64,000 nucleotides of DNA from Melioribacteraceae bacterium 4301-Me. GTDB taxonomy: Bacteria; Bacteroidota; Ignavibacteria; Ignavibacteriales; Melioribacteraceae. The stretch covers positions 221,949 to 285,948 of the forward strand of contig JBGORM010000006.1 in NCBI GenBank assembly GCA_041538185.1. Reading direction: 5' to 3'. Made by a program: the position numbers and the translations under genes. Positions 1 through 8,947 of this stretch are shown here, piece by piece. Each line of letters starts with the position of its first letter. Position 1 is the first letter of the stretch. Below the pieces are notes generated by a model. The model was not told the DNA's origin. It saw only the letters and a program-made list of their open reading frames with translations, and ran no database searches.

Positions 1-26
1 GCTGCATTTTTGTGATAAAAATCTAA

Positions 27-149
27 CCTTTTTGTGAAACCATCTTTACGTTAGTTGAAAGTCTGTCTGGTACAATTCTTGCTTTTATATCATTTTTATG
101 TGACCTACCAGGCGAAGCTGTGCCTGATCAGGCAATAAAAATAAAATGA
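27..149 (+). other. Possible 3' tail of an upstream coding region
   Basis: A short open frame without a start of its own runs from the stop at 24-26 to TGA at 147-149 and ends in DLPGEAVPDQAIKIK. It sits 4 bp before an ATG at 154 that begins a membrane segment, which is typical operon spacing. It could be the end of a protein that begins outside the window. It has no recognisable domain and is too short to judge, and the sequence before it carries stops in all three frames. This is an inference only. Confidence 0.22.
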
Positions 150-153
150 AAAA

Positions 154-401
154 ATGAGAAAGAATTTTGCATTTATCTTTTTTATGGTGTTTCTGCTTAT
201 GCTTGCGTTTTTGCTGCTTACTTTTACATAATGTGCCCCGGAATTAACCGAACCGTCGGTTGGAAACGTTAGAGCATTATCAAAAGCTGAAGAAGATGTT
301 GTTTCATCTTCTGCCGGTTTTGGATTGAATCTCATTAAGGATATTTCGATATAAAATCACTTCAAGGAATGAAAGGTGAATTTGAAGCACTGCTTCTGCA
401 A
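154..401 (+). pseudogene. Disrupted 5' part of the sensor histidine kinase gene
   Basis: The frame from ATG 154 encodes a start plus one transmembrane helix (MRKNFAFIFFMVFLLMLAFL...), then meets TAA at 229-231, then continues in the same frame with coherent sequence (ELTEPSVGNVRALSKAEEDV...GFGLNLIKDIS) to a stop at 352. The sense then moves to a second frame (SLQGMKGEFEALL, about 357-397), and a further one-base step near 395-398 leads into the intact kinase core at 401. One internal stop and two one-base shifts therefore separate a plausible membrane-anchored N-terminus from its catalytic core. Either the gene is decaying or the assembly has base errors here; sequence reading cannot tell which. 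Confidence 0.5.
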
Positions 402-1093
402 TGGAGAAAATGAAAAACGACTTAGCTAAACATCAAAATGAAAAAGAAAAAATGCTTGCTCAAATCGCACATGAAATCAGAAATCCTCTTGGCGGAATTG
501 AACTTCTTGCCGGATTGACAAAAGAAGATTTGCAAAAAAGCGGAATGAATACCGAATATATCGAAAAGATAATTTGCGAGATTGGCAGTCTCAAAAAATT
601 AATTACCTCCTTTCTTGAATACGGAAAACCGATACCTGCAAATCCTGAGTTTTGTAATGTTGAAGCTATAACTGATGAAGTGCTTGCCGGCTTAGCCGAT
701 CAAATGAAAATAAAAAACATTACCGTAGAAAAGAAATTAAGTAGGAGAACAATTTATTTCGATAAAAGACATTTAAAACAAATTCTTATGAACATTATTG
801 CAAACAGCATTGAATCAATGAATAAAAGCGGAAAAATTAATATTGAATCGCACACTGACAAAAATAAATGGAAAATATTAATCTCGGACGACGGTCCTGG
901 AATACCTCCCGAAAATATTTCATCCGTTTTCGAGCCGTTCTTTACAACAAAGAAAAACGGCACCGGCCTGGGATTGGCTGTCTGCAAAAAATTATGTTCG
1001 GAAAACAAAGCACAAATTATTGTTGAAAATAGAATGAACGGCGGGGCTTTATTTACAATCAGTGGAGTAATAGAAAATGGCAGAATTGATTAA
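401..1093 (+). CDS. Sensor histidine kinase core (HisKA-HATPase), N-terminus displaced
   Basis: This frame encodes 230 residues with a complete transmitter core. The phosphoacceptor H-box is HEIRNPLGG (His24), the N-box lies around LMNIIANSIESM, the G1 box is DDGPGIP and the G2 box GTGLGLAV. It should autophosphorylate His24 and pass phosphate to the adjoining response regulator. ATG 401 is the start of the open frame, not a convincing natural start: codons upstream in other frames still read as kinase sequence, including a transmembrane helix. A native protein would probably be about 310 residues and membrane-anchored. The gene overlaps the response regulator by 17 bp, so the two are cotranscribed. 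Histidine kinase identity is firm; the signal sensed is unknown. Confidence 0.85.
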   Translation: MEKMKNDLAKHQNEKEKMLAQIAHEIRNPLGGIELLAGLTKEDLQKSGMNTEYIEKIICEIGSLKKLITSFLEYGKPIPANPEFCNVEAITDEVLAGLADQMKIKNITVEKKLSRRTIYFDKRHLKQILMNIIANSIESMNKSGKINIESHTDKNKWKILISDDGPGIPPENISSVFEPFFTTKKNGTGLGLAVCKKLCSENKAQIIVENRMNGGALFTISGVIENGRID

Positions 1094-2453
1094 CCGTGTA
1101 CTAGTTGTTGAAGATAACGAAACAATGAGGCTCGGATTGGTTGAAAGTTTGAAGCGCGGCGGATATAATGTTGCTGCTTTCGACAACGGACCCGATGCAG
1201 TAAAACATTTTCATGCTAATAAAGAACCTGCTGCAGTAGTAGATCTTAAAATGGAACCGATGGATGGCGTTCAAATCCTTGAAGAGATAAAAAAGATAAA
1301 TCCGAAAACTGAAGTAATTATGATTTCCGCGTACGGCTCCATAGAAATAGCAGTAAAAGCTATGCAGCTCGGCGCATTTGACTTTTTAACAAAACCGTTT
1401 TCACCCGAGGAGTTAAGACTACGTGTAAAAAGAGTTTTTGAAAAAATTGCCGATGAGCAAAAAATTGAAAGCTTAATCGAACAAAATAAAATTTTATCAG
1501 AAGAACTGAAAACGGGTTACGGTGAAATGATTGGAACTTCGGAGTCAATGAAACAAATTTTTTCTTTAATTGAACAGATTGCCGATAAACAAAGCGCAGT
1601 TTTAATTCAAGGCGAAAGCGGTACAGGAAAAGAATTGGTTGCGCGTGCAATTCATGAAAAAAGCAAGCGCTCGCAAAATCCGTTTATAAAAATCAACTGC
1701 GGGGCGTTAAACGATAACCTGCTCGAAAGTGAACTGTTTGGACATGAGCGCGGTGCTTTTACCGGCGCAGTAAAAAGCAAAAAAGGAAGATTTGAACTTG
1801 CCGATAAAGGCACTTTGTTCCTGGATGAAATAGGCGATATTTCTCAGGTAATGCAGGTTAAACTTCTGCGTGTTTTGCAGGAAGGAGAATTCGAGAGAGT
1901 AGGCGGCGAAGAAACTTTGAGCACCGATGTTAGAATTATCTGCGCAACCAACCGTGACCTTCAAAAATTAATGATGGAAGGAAAATTTAGAGAAGATCTT
2001 TATTATAGACTAAGCGTTATCCCAATAAATCTTCCGCCGCTTCGCGAACGCAAAGATGATGTCGTCGTGCTTACTGAACATTTCCTTAAGAAGGTCGCCC
2101 TCAAAAATTGTATTCCGGCAAAGAAAATCAACAATGAAGGAATCAAACTTTTGATGGAGTATCCCTGGCCTGGCAATATCCGCGAACTAGAAAATTTGAT
2201 TGAACGTCTTTCAGTAATTTCCGCCGGAAAAGAAATTGATGCTGCATTAATAGCCTCTCACCTCGGCAAAGCTGTAAATGCTGCCAACGGGTACGATAAT
2301 CTTTCACTTGAGGATGCGGTGCATGTTTTCGAAAAAAATTTGATTGTTGAAGCAATGAAAAAAGCCGGCGGAGTTAAAAACCGAGCGGCAAAAATTCTAG
2401 GCATAAACACGAGCGTGCTTTATTATAAACTGGAAAAATACGGACTGCTGTAA
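1077..2453 (+). CDS. NtrC-family sigma-54-dependent response regulator
   Basis: This 458-residue protein has the full three-domain layout. The receiver domain (about 1-120) has acidic pocket E12/D13, phosphoacceptor D56 in VVDLKM and the LTKPF lysine. The AAA+ sigma-54 interaction domain (about 145-380) has Walker A GESGTGKE, the GAFTGA loop that contacts sigma-54, and Walker [12 protein letters not shown]-terminal Fis-type helix-turn-helix follows ([22 protein letters not shown]). It should activate sigma-54 promoters when phosphorylated by the overlapping kinase. Targets are unknown; the two exported proteins immediately downstream are candidates by position only. Confidence 0.95.
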   Translation: MAELINRVLVVEDNETMRLGLVESLKRGGYNVAAFDNGPDAVKHFHANKEPAAVVDLKMEPMDGVQILEEIKKINPKTEVIMISAYGSIEIAVKAMQLGAFDFLTKPFSPEELRLRVKRVFEKIADEQKIESLIEQNKILSEELKTGYGEMIGTSESMKQIFSLIEQIADKQSAVLIQGESGTGKELVARAIHEKSKRSQNPFIKINCGALNDNLLESELFGHERGAFTGAVKSKKGRFELADKGTLFLDEIGDISQVMQVKLLRVLQEGEFERVGGEETLSTDVRIICATNRDLQKLMMEGKFREDLYYRLSVIPINLPPLRERKDDVVVLTEHFLKKVALKNCIPAKKINNEGIKLLMEYPWPGNIRELENLIERLSVISAGKEIDAALIASHLGKAVNAANGYDNLSLEDAVHVFEKNLIVEAMKKAGGVKNRAAKILGINTSVLYYKLEKYGLL

Positions 2454-2458
2454 AAAAG

Positions 2459-2490
2459 ACACAGATTACACGAAGTTCACGGATAAAAAG
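2459..2490 (+). repeat. Short dispersed intergenic repeat (ACACAGATTACACGAA type)
   Basis: The gap after the response regulator holds GACACAGATTACACGAAG followed by TTCACGGATAAA. Related wording recurs at 7591-7620 and, more weakly, at 49614-49640. It looks like a common non-coding spacer repeat and no protein-coding role is apparent. Confidence 0.4.
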
Positions 2491-2504
2491 AAAAGGCAAA
2501 TAAA

Positions 2505-3452
2505 ATGCTAACACGATTAAGGAAATTGATTTACTTTACAATTTTTCTCTGTTTCATTACATCGTTAATAACAACATACGGCCAAAGTCTTTCTTTACTC
2601 GAGAATAAATTACAGGAATTAAATCAACGATATTTCCGTGAATCGGCTGTATTGGATTCACTCAAAATTATACTCGATAACCGCGCCAAACAGATTGATG
2701 CGGAAAAAAAGAAATCAGATTACGACGAAAGCAATATTAAAAAATTGATGTCTGCTTCAATTACAATTTCTAATAAAATTGATGATCAGCAAAAAAAAGT
2801 AAACAGCATAGTAAACGAAATTGAAAAAACAAAAACCGAACTTGAGAAAAAATATACTGCTGTAATTGATTCCTTGTCCGAACTCGAAAGATCAGGAAAG
2901 TACAAAGGTGATAAAGATGAACTGAAGGCGCACATACTTAACTTAACAGAGAAAAAAATATTAACCGCACCGAAAATTTATTCGCTTTCTTTTAATCCGA
3001 CAAAAATTTTAGCGTTAGATCCAACAACGGCGAAAACCGAAGAGGAAAAGAAGATTTACAACGAATATCTGAAGGAAGCATTGGAAGAAGTTAATTCCAA
3101 ATTAAAACAGGTAAAAAGTCTGCACGAAGAAATAAGCAGTATGATTTCATTGCAGAAGAAAACAAAAAAGTTTTTGGAGGAGGCTGAATTTGGCTTGAAT
3201 ATCGACAGAACAGCACTTTCGCTGCGGGGGCAGAGAACCAACGGGGCGGCAGAAGCAATGTCACCCGGCTCCAATGACAAAACTTATGCAGAAAATGCTC
3301 ACAATATTGCCTCGCAGATTCAAACGTATATTTATATTCTTAAACAGCTTGATTTTGATGTCCGTTCAAACGATGCAGCTAAATTTACTTTTGATTCTTC
3401 CGGAAAAAAATATTTCCATGCAGGAATATTCCGAACTGTTAGGAGAAGTTGA
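2505..3452 (+). CDS. Exported coiled-coil protein of unknown function (3' frameshift)
   Basis: The 315-residue frame starts with a signal peptide (MLTRLRKLIYFTIFLCFITS..., cleavage probably after TTYG) followed by long charged heptad-rich stretches (about residues 30-130 and 185-235), so a periplasmic coiled-coil protein is likely. No catalytic motif is visible. The last dozen or so residues (HAGIFRTVRRS) look wrong. The +1 frame from about 3411 reads SMQEYSELLGEVEKRLADYQ to a TGA at 3508-3510 that overlaps the next ATG, the expected operon join. The natural protein is probably about 334 residues, with a one-base shift near the A-run at 3402-3410. It lies 51 bp after the response regulator gene. 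Confidence 0.7.
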   Translation: MLTRLRKLIYFTIFLCFITSLITTYGQSLSLLENKLQELNQRYFRESAVLDSLKIILDNRAKQIDAEKKKSDYDESNIKKLMSASITISNKIDDQQKKVNSIVNEIEKTKTELEKKYTAVIDSLSELERSGKYKGDKDELKAHILNLTEKKILTAPKIYSLSFNPTKILALDPTTAKTEEEKKIYNEYLKEALEEVNSKLKQVKSLHEEISSMISLQKKTKKFLEEAEFGLNIDRTALSLRGQRTNGAAEAMSPGSNDKTYAENAHNIASQIQTYIYILKQLDFDVRSNDAAKFTFDSSGKKYFHAGIFRTVRRS

Positions 3453-3510
3453 AAAACGCCTTGCCGATTATCAAATTGTACTTACAAACAAAATCGGCAA
3501 TCGTAAATGA
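3411..3510 (+). other. Displaced 3' end of the coiled-coil gene
   Basis: In the +1 frame relative to the gene beginning at 2505, this stretch encodes SMQEYSELLGEVEKRLADYQ and then IVLTNKIGNRK, continuing the coiled-coil character. Its stop overlaps the next start as ATGA (3507-3510). This is the pattern expected if one base is lost or gained in the run of seven A's around 3402-3409. Confidence 0.5.
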
Positions 3511-4541
3511 ATGACCCATTTTACCGGTTCACAATTATTACATTCTCTCTTGCACTCATAATATCATCAAACATAGCGGCACAATTTACAGTTCGGGGAA
3601 ATCTGGAATCCGGAGTTTACAAGTCGACGGGAGATTTTCTTCCGAAGGAGAGCGACTTGCTTTTTGCAGCTGAAGGAAAACTCGGCTACAAACTTAACAA
3701 AGAAAATACCGAAGCTTTTTTTGAATTGAGAACACGACCGGAATGGTATGGTTTAACTAAAGAATTGTTCTCTTTTAAATTACGTTTGAACGGCGAGCTT
3801 GTCCGCCGCGAGAAAAATTTTGACTGGGGTGTAAATATAACAAGACACTTGAATCGAATTGCCGGCGGCAGTGTTGATATTGACTATGATATTTTTGCCG
3901 TTCAGAGTAATGCTAATTTTTACTGGATTGAAAACATGCCGTTCTCTGTGGCGATTGGTTATGCATATCAAAATATTGCCTCTTCATTACCTCTGAATCA
4001 TGACTTCATTTTTTTAGAGGGAAAGTTGAACGCTATTTTTAGTCCTTTTTTTAGAGCCGGTTACGGACTCTACATTGAAAAATTTTTTGTTGAAGGGGAA
4101 ACAATAGTTAACGACAGCAAGATAAATGAAACAACCACAGGTTACAGAACAGGCCCAGAACTCGAATTAAATTACCTGAAAGATTTTGTTGTTAACGGTC
4201 AATACAGACTTCTGTTTCTTTTTTCGGACGAGTCACAATTTACCACTTACGAACACTGGTTCAGATTGGTAGCAGGCAAAATATTGTTTAAAAAGATGTC
4301 GGCTTTTTTATTAGTCGATTATTTTTGGCGCAGCATAAAAAATGCAGAAAGTCCCGGGGAAATAAATGTTCTTTATTCACCATTCAATCTTGAAAATAAT
4401 ATTAGTTTTAAGATCGGCTACGAACCTTCGGATAAATTCGAGCTTTACTTAAAAAGCAGCTACTTTCGCAATGACCTTGTTTACAAAGATTACACATTTG
4501 AAGGATGGAATTTTTTGATTGGGATGGGGATATCGCGTTAG
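3507..4541 (+). CDS. Predicted outer-membrane beta-barrel protein, unknown function
   Basis: This 344-residue protein has an N-terminal signal sequence (FTIITFSLALIISSNIAAQF) and then alternating amphipathic stretches rich in aromatic residues (for example FEGWNFLIGMGISR at the end), which suggests an outer-membrane beta-barrel. No enzyme motif or named family is recognised. The ATG overlaps the stop of the preceding gene's restored frame (ATGA), so it is translationally coupled to the coiled-coil protein and may work with it in the envelope. The two-component system upstream may control both. Confidence 0.7.
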   Translation: MNDPFYRFTIITFSLALIISSNIAAQFTVRGNLESGVYKSTGDFLPKESDLLFAAEGKLGYKLNKENTEAFFELRTRPEWYGLTKELFSFKLRLNGELVRREKNFDWGVNITRHLNRIAGGSVDIDYDIFAVQSNANFYWIENMPFSVAIGYAYQNIASSLPLNHDFIFLEGKLNAIFSPFFRAGYGLYIEKFFVEGETIVNDSKINETTTGYRTGPELELNYLKDFVVNGQYRLLFLFSDESQFTTYEHWFRLVAGKILFKKMSAFLLVDYFWRSIKNAESPGEINVLYSPFNLENNISFKIGYEPSDKFELYLKSSYFRNDLVYKDYTFEGWNFLIGMGISR

Positions 4542-4989
4542 GATACTTAAAGAGTTCCGGAATTCCCAATATTAAATTGCCAGCTGTCAATTTAACGTTG
4601 CTCATTGGGAAATCTTTCTACTGAATCGAATTATATAAATATCTCAATTCATTCAATCAAAAAGAACAAATAAAATTTTGAAAGAATATAATAGAAAATC
4701 GTTTTCATTAGTATTTACGAGTGAAGATATCGACATATCTGAATACATTATATATACTTTACGTCCAGTATTGATTTAAAAAAGCTTAGAGAATATAGTT
4801 ATGCCAAATATTTTTTACATACTCCGATGGAATTTTAATTTTTTCCTCTCTCAGCGGTACTCCGTGTGAACTCAGTGGCTCTCCGTGTAATTAAAAATCG
4901 TGTAAACAATTTTCCGCAAATGGTTAACAAAGAACTTAAGGTTAAGCAAATGTAGCCAGTTTATAATGTGACGGAGCAAAGCTGTCCAA
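4542..4989. other. Intergenic region with a CTCCGTGT-type repeat
   Basis: There is no supported gene in these 448 bp between the barrel gene and the converging alanine racemase gene. At about 4845-4892 lies a copy of a dispersed repeat (CAGCGGTACTCCGTGTGAAC and CAGTGGCTCTCCGTGTAATT); relatives occur at 54306-54351 and 56946-57034. No convincing intrinsic terminator was found. Confidence 0.5.
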
Positions 4990-6141
4990 TTATTCAACAT
5001 AAACTCTCGGCACGCGAGTATTTATGCTGGTTAGAATTTCATAAGGGATTGTTCCAGCCCATTCAGCAAGTTCTTCAGCCGTAATCGAATTTTTTCCATC
5101 GCTTCCAATTAAAATAACTTCGTCGCCGTTGTATGCACTATCGTTTTCAATATTAACTACAATCTGATCCATCGAAATTGTTCCAATTACAGGGTAACGT
5201 TTCCCATTCAACAAGACTTCTGCTTTACCGCTCATACTTCTCATATAGCCGTCACCATAACCTACAGGCACAGTAACAGATCGGACATCATGGTTAGCTT
5301 GCCAAGTAGAACCGTAACCCACCGGATGACCTGCCCTTATAACCTTAAAATAAACTACATTTGATTTCCATGTTAATGCAGGTCTAACTTCAATTGTTTT
5401 TTTAACATTAGCAGAAGGATAAACTCCATACAACATAATTCCTGGACGAACCATATCAAGATTTGCATCTGGCAGTTGAAGTATAGCACCAGAATTTGAA
5501 AAGTGCCTTATTGGCTTTTTTAATGAATGCTTTTCAAAGAATCTAAGAACTTCTAGAAACCTTTCAAGTTGTAATTTAGCATGTGTTAAATCAGTTGACT
5601 CCGAATTTGCGAAATGTGAAAAGATCCCTTCCACCTCAATGTTTTTACATTTTAGTGAAACCTCGAGAAAATTTTCAGCATTGTAATAATGAACACCAAT
5701 TCTCTCTAACCCAGTGTCTATTTTTAAATGAACTTTTGCTTTAGTTTTCATTTGCGCAGCGGTTTCGTCAATCTGTCTTAATTTCTCAATTGAATGAGCT
5801 GTAATTGTTAAATTATGTTTTAAGAACAGAGGGACTTGATTGCCTAAAATTCCGCCCAAAATTAAAATTGGCATTTTAATTCCAATTTGACGCAAGAGAA
5901 TTCCTTCTTCAAGAACGGCAACGCCAAGATAATCAGCATTTAATTCTTCCATTAACTGTGCAACACGAATTAAGCCGTGACCATAAGCATTGGCCTTTAA
6001 TATTGGCATTACTTTAGCTGGTGAGACATGTTTTTTTATTCTACTGAAATTTTCAGCGAGGGCTTTTAAATCAATTTCAAGATGAGTTGGACGAATGATC
6101 TCATCAACACTAATAATAGGATGATTTACAAAATTGTTCAT
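4990..6141 (-). CDS. alr: Alanine racemase
   Basis: A 383-residue PLP enzyme interconverting L- and D-alanine for peptidoglycan. The PLP lysine is in LKANAYGHG near the N-terminus, the second catalytic tyrosine is in the VGYGDGY motif, and the family block IGTISMDQ is present. An open frame extends to a TTG at 6204, adding 21 residues, but the internal ATG at 6141 gives the usual family length and a start just before the conserved fold, so I chose it. No ligase such as murF is fused. The gene is monocistronic and convergent with the barrel gene to its left. Confidence 0.93.
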   Translation of the reverse strand: MNNFVNHPIISVDEIIRPTHLEIDLKALAENFSRIKKHVSPAKVMPILKANAYGHGLIRVAQLMEELNADYLGVAVLEEGILLRQIGIKMPILILGGILGNQVPLFLKHNLTITAHSIEKLRQIDETAAQMKTKAKVHLKIDTGLERIGVHYYNAENFLEVSLKCKNIEVEGIFSHFANSESTDLTHAKLQLERFLEVLRFFEKHSLKKPIRHFSNSGAILQLPDANLDMVRPGIMLYGVYPSANVKKTIEVRPALTWKSNVVYFKVIRAGHPVGYGSTWQANHDVRSVTVPVGYGDGYMRSMSGKAEVLLNGKRYPVIGTISMDQIVVNIENDSAYNGDEVILIGSDGKNSITAEELAEWAGTIPYEILTSINTRVPRVYVE

Positions 6142-6331
6142 GATTATACTTTCAAAATCTTTTGGTGAAAAATAATGCTTATATTTGATAATAGGGAGAA
6201 TCAAAAATATCTTTGTTATATCGAGTTAAACGTCAATGGGTACTGCAGTAGTTCTTCACGTTGAAATTTTATTTGATAAATAAACTAAAAAAAAATTTTT
6301 CTGTAGCAGTAAAAACTAAAGTAAGAAGAAG

Positions 6332-6943
6332 ATGATAGAAATTGTTGGTTACTTAGCTTCAGTTCTTGTTGCAATTTCTTTAATGATGAGCTCTATCCTA
6401 AAATTGAGGATAATTAATTTAATTGGCGCTATTACTTTTACAATATATGGATTTATAATTAATGCCTTTCCTGTTGCTGCCGTAAATTTTTTTATATCGA
6501 TTGTCGACATATACTATCTTTGGGAAATATTCTCGCGTAAAGAATATTTCAAGGTTTTGAAAGTAGAAGCAGATGCTGAATACCTAAAAAACTTTCTTAC
6601 TTTTTACGAAAACGACATTAAAAAATATATTCCTTCTTTCAAGTTTTACGAGACAAAAGAAAACATTGCTTTTTTTGTATTGCGGAATATGATTCCTGCA
6701 GGATTGGTTATCGCAAGAAAAATTTCTAATGACACAATTTTAGTTGATTTAGATTACGTTATTCCCGGTTATAGAGATTTTAAAATAGGTAAGTTTGTCT
6801 ACACTAAAATTTTTAGTGATATGAATGTAAAAGAAATTGTTTCCCTTCCTGGCAACAAAACTCACATAAAATACCTTAAGCGAATGGGCTTTAGTAAGAA
6901 AGTTATTGATGGTAAAACAATTTATGCGCTAACGATACACTAA
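6332..6943 (+). CDS. YgjV-like inner-membrane protein with GNAT-like C-terminus
   Basis: This 203-residue protein has three hydrophobic helices in the first ~75 residues (VGYLASVLVAISLMMSSI; INLIGAITFTIYGFI; VAAVNFFISIVDIYYLWEIF), resembling YgjV-type small membrane proteins. The C-terminal ~120 residues are soluble and read like an acetyltransferase-type fold (IGKFVYTKIF...YLKRMGF near the end), without a clear acetyl-CoA P-loop. The function is unknown. An AGAAGAAG sequence precedes the ATG. It lies 18 bp before the pseudouridine synthase gene, so the two may be cotranscribed. Confidence 0.7.
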   Translation: MIEIVGYLASVLVAISLMMSSILKLRIINLIGAITFTIYGFIINAFPVAAVNFFISIVDIYYLWEIFSRKEYFKVLKVEADAEYLKNFLTFYENDIKKYIPSFKFYETKENIAFFVLRNMIPAGLVIARKISNDTILVDLDYVIPGYRDFKIGKFVYTKIFSDMNVKEIVSLPGNKTHIKYLKRMGFSKKVIDGKTIYALTIH

Positions 6944-6961
6944 CATCATTTAAAAATATTT

Positions 6962-7615
6962 ATGATGGCTAATGAAATTGAGCTCGAAATTTTATTCGAA
7001 GATGAGAACATAGTAGCAATTAATAAACCGATTGGAATTTCTTCGGCTCACGAAAACAAAAAATCAAATGTATCACTTCTTGAACTTGCACAAAAAAAAT
7101 TAAATCAGAAGTTATTTGTAGTACACCGGTTAGATAAAGAAGTAAGCGGGGTTATTTTATTTGCAAAAAATAAAAAAACACACAAGGAATTAAACAAATT
7201 GTTTAGTTCAAGAAAAATAATTAAAAGCTACCTCGCTGTTGTTCATGGAATAGTCGAAAAAGACAGCGGAATAATTGAAATGCCCATCAAAAAATTTGCT
7301 TCTGGCAGAATGGGAATTGATAGCCAAAAGGGAAAACCAAGTAAAACCGTATATCATGTTATTAAGCGCTTCAAAGATGCAACGCTTTTAAGTGTTATAC
7401 CACATACAGGAAGAAGACATCAATTAAGAGTTCATTTTTATGGAATTAACCATCCTATAGTTGGCGATTTAAAATACGGTGATAAAAAAGTACAAATGAA
7501 TTTCCCTCGTTTAATGCTCCATGCCTCAAAGATTGAATTTATTCTTAACTCAAAACATTATATAATTGCTGCGGCTACGCCAAAGAATTTCACAGACACG
7601 AATTTCACTAATTAA
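6962..7615 (+). CDS. RluA-family pseudouridine synthase
   Basis: This 217-residue enzyme converts uridine to pseudouridine in rRNA or tRNA. The catalytic motif HRLDKEVSGVILFAKN carries the invariant Asp, and VIPHTGRRHQLRVHF and HPIVGDLKYG are the other RluA-family blocks. There is no N-terminal S4 domain, as in the shorter RluA-like members. The exact target base cannot be assigned. The last residues (FTDTNFTN) are encoded inside a dispersed repeat, so the C-terminus may have been extended by it. Confidence 0.9.
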   Translation: MMANEIELEILFEDENIVAINKPIGISSAHENKKSNVSLLELAQKKLNQKLFVVHRLDKEVSGVILFAKNKKTHKELNKLFSSRKIIKSYLAVVHGIVEKDSGIIEMPIKKFASGRMGIDSQKGKPSKTVYHVIKRFKDATLLSVIPHTGRRHQLRVHFYGINHPIVGDLKYGDKKVQMNFPRLMLHASKIEFILNSKHYIIAAATPKNFTDTNFTN

Positions 7616-7620
7616 CACTA
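7591..7620 (+). repeat. Dispersed repeat overlapping the end of the RluA-like gene
   Basis: CACAGACACGAATTTCACTA followed by ATTAACAC is a relative of the repeat at 2459-2490. It supplies the last ~8 codons of the pseudouridine synthase gene. Confidence 0.4.
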
Positions 7621-7713
7621 AAACCTTTAATCGATTTCTTTAGTATAATTCATGCTGTTTTCTCATCTTTAACGTCAATCTTTTGTAAATTAGTGTAACA
7701 ACTTTGTTGAAAT

Positions 7714-8907
7714 ATGATAGAACCGAAAACATTTTATAGGAAATTAGACTCTTTACTAAGTAAAATTTGGCTTGACAAATCAGACAGCGATTTCATTTTC
7801 CGCATAGTCAAAGAGTTAGAATTAACATTTGGAGAGGATTTAGGTATTGGGGATGGTAGAGTCTACGAAGAAAGGGAGAACGATTATTTTTTAATTTGGT
7901 CTTCCTCAAGCACTCATAAAATAGCACAAAAAATACCATCGGATTCAGAAGCATTGAACGCTTTACTTCAATCAAAGACTTATATTTTTGATAATCCATC
8001 TTTAACCATAGATAAAAATATAAATGAGCAAGGAGAATATAAAATTCCAGCTGCAATAACAGTCAGAAGTCCAGAGCATAGATGGATTATTGTTTTCGAA
8101 CTAAGAAGTAACTGGATAAGAGAAGAAATTGAGTTGTGTTTGAATGCAGTTAGAACGTACATAAATTATAGAATTGATACTGAAGCTATTAAATCAGAAA
8201 AACAACAAGCTGCACATATACAACAGAGTCTTTTACCTTCACAGGCTCCCGAAGTTAAAGATTTCAAAATTGCTGGTTTCTCTCAGCCAGCTGAAATTGT
8301 AGGCGGTGATTTATTCGATTTTTATAATTTTGATGATGAAGTTTTAGGAGTATGCATCGGCGATGCTAGTGGACATGGCTTATCTGCAGCTTTACTAGTT
8401 AGAGATGTTGTTACAGGCTTAAGGATGGGACTTGAGAAACATATGAAGATGGCATACACTTTTAAAAAGCTTAACAAAGTAATTTATCGAAGTGTTTATT
8501 CAACTAATTTTATTTCACTTTTTTATGCAGAAATAGAAAAAAATGGAAACATTCTATTTGTAAATGCTGGTCATCCTGCGCCGCTTCTATTCTCTGAGAA
8601 TAAAATTAGTGAACTTAACTCTACCGGCTTGGTTTTGGGCGCTTTACCAGAAATTGAACTACACAGAGGGTATGCACACATGAATCCAAACGATTTACTT
8701 GTTTTGTTTACTGATGGAATAATTGAAAGAAAAAACTCCAAATCAAGCAATTTTGGAATAGAAGGGATAAAAGATGTTATACTAAAAAACAAGAACGAAC
8801 GCCCACAAAAGATTATCGAGGCTGTTTTTAATACTGCAAAATCCTTTGGCAACAATAAAAAATGGGAAGATGACGCAACTGTGGTTGTGATAAAAAAAGA
8901 AGTTTAG
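7714..8907 (+). CDS. SpoIIE/RsbU-type PPM protein phosphatase
   Basis: This 397-residue protein has an N-terminal ~170-residue sensor-like (possibly GAF) region and a C-terminal PP2C-like serine phosphatase domain. Metal-binding motifs are visible: VGGDLFDFY, GDASGHGLSAALL, FTDGIIE and a terminal DDATVVVI. A linker helix with IQQSLLPSQAP precedes the domain, as in RsbU-type proteins. It probably dephosphorylates an anti-sigma-factor antagonist or another STAS-domain protein; no partner (STAS or HPK-like kinase) lies nearby. It is soluble and has its own upstream region. Confidence 0.88.
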   Translation: MIEPKTFYRKLDSLLSKIWLDKSDSDFIFRIVKELELTFGEDLGIGDGRVYEERENDYFLIWSSSSTHKIAQKIPSDSEALNALLQSKTYIFDNPSLTIDKNINEQGEYKIPAAITVRSPEHRWIIVFELRSNWIREEIELCLNAVRTYINYRIDTEAIKSEKQQAAHIQQSLLPSQAPEVKDFKIAGFSQPAEIVGGDLFDFYNFDDEVLGVCIGDASGHGLSAALLVRDVVTGLRMGLEKHMKMAYTFKKLNKVIYRSVYSTNFISLFYAEIEKNGNILFVNAGHPAPLLFSENKISELNSTGLVLGALPEIELHRGYAHMNPNDLLVLFTDGIIERKNSKSSNFGIEGIKDVILKNKNERPQKIIEAVFNTAKSFGNNKKWEDDATVVVIKKEV

Positions 8908-8947
8908 TTGAACAATAATTTATCTTTTAAATAATTATCTTTATTCG

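Noticed and set aside
105..335. 76-residue open frame on the minus strand
   Set aside because: It lies opposite the coherent kinase-like plus-strand sequence, has no ribosome site and no protein-like composition.
3274..3510. Independent 78-residue gene
   Set aside because: Its first half is out-of-frame sequence of the coiled-coil gene; only the part after about 3411 is meaningful, as the displaced end of that gene.
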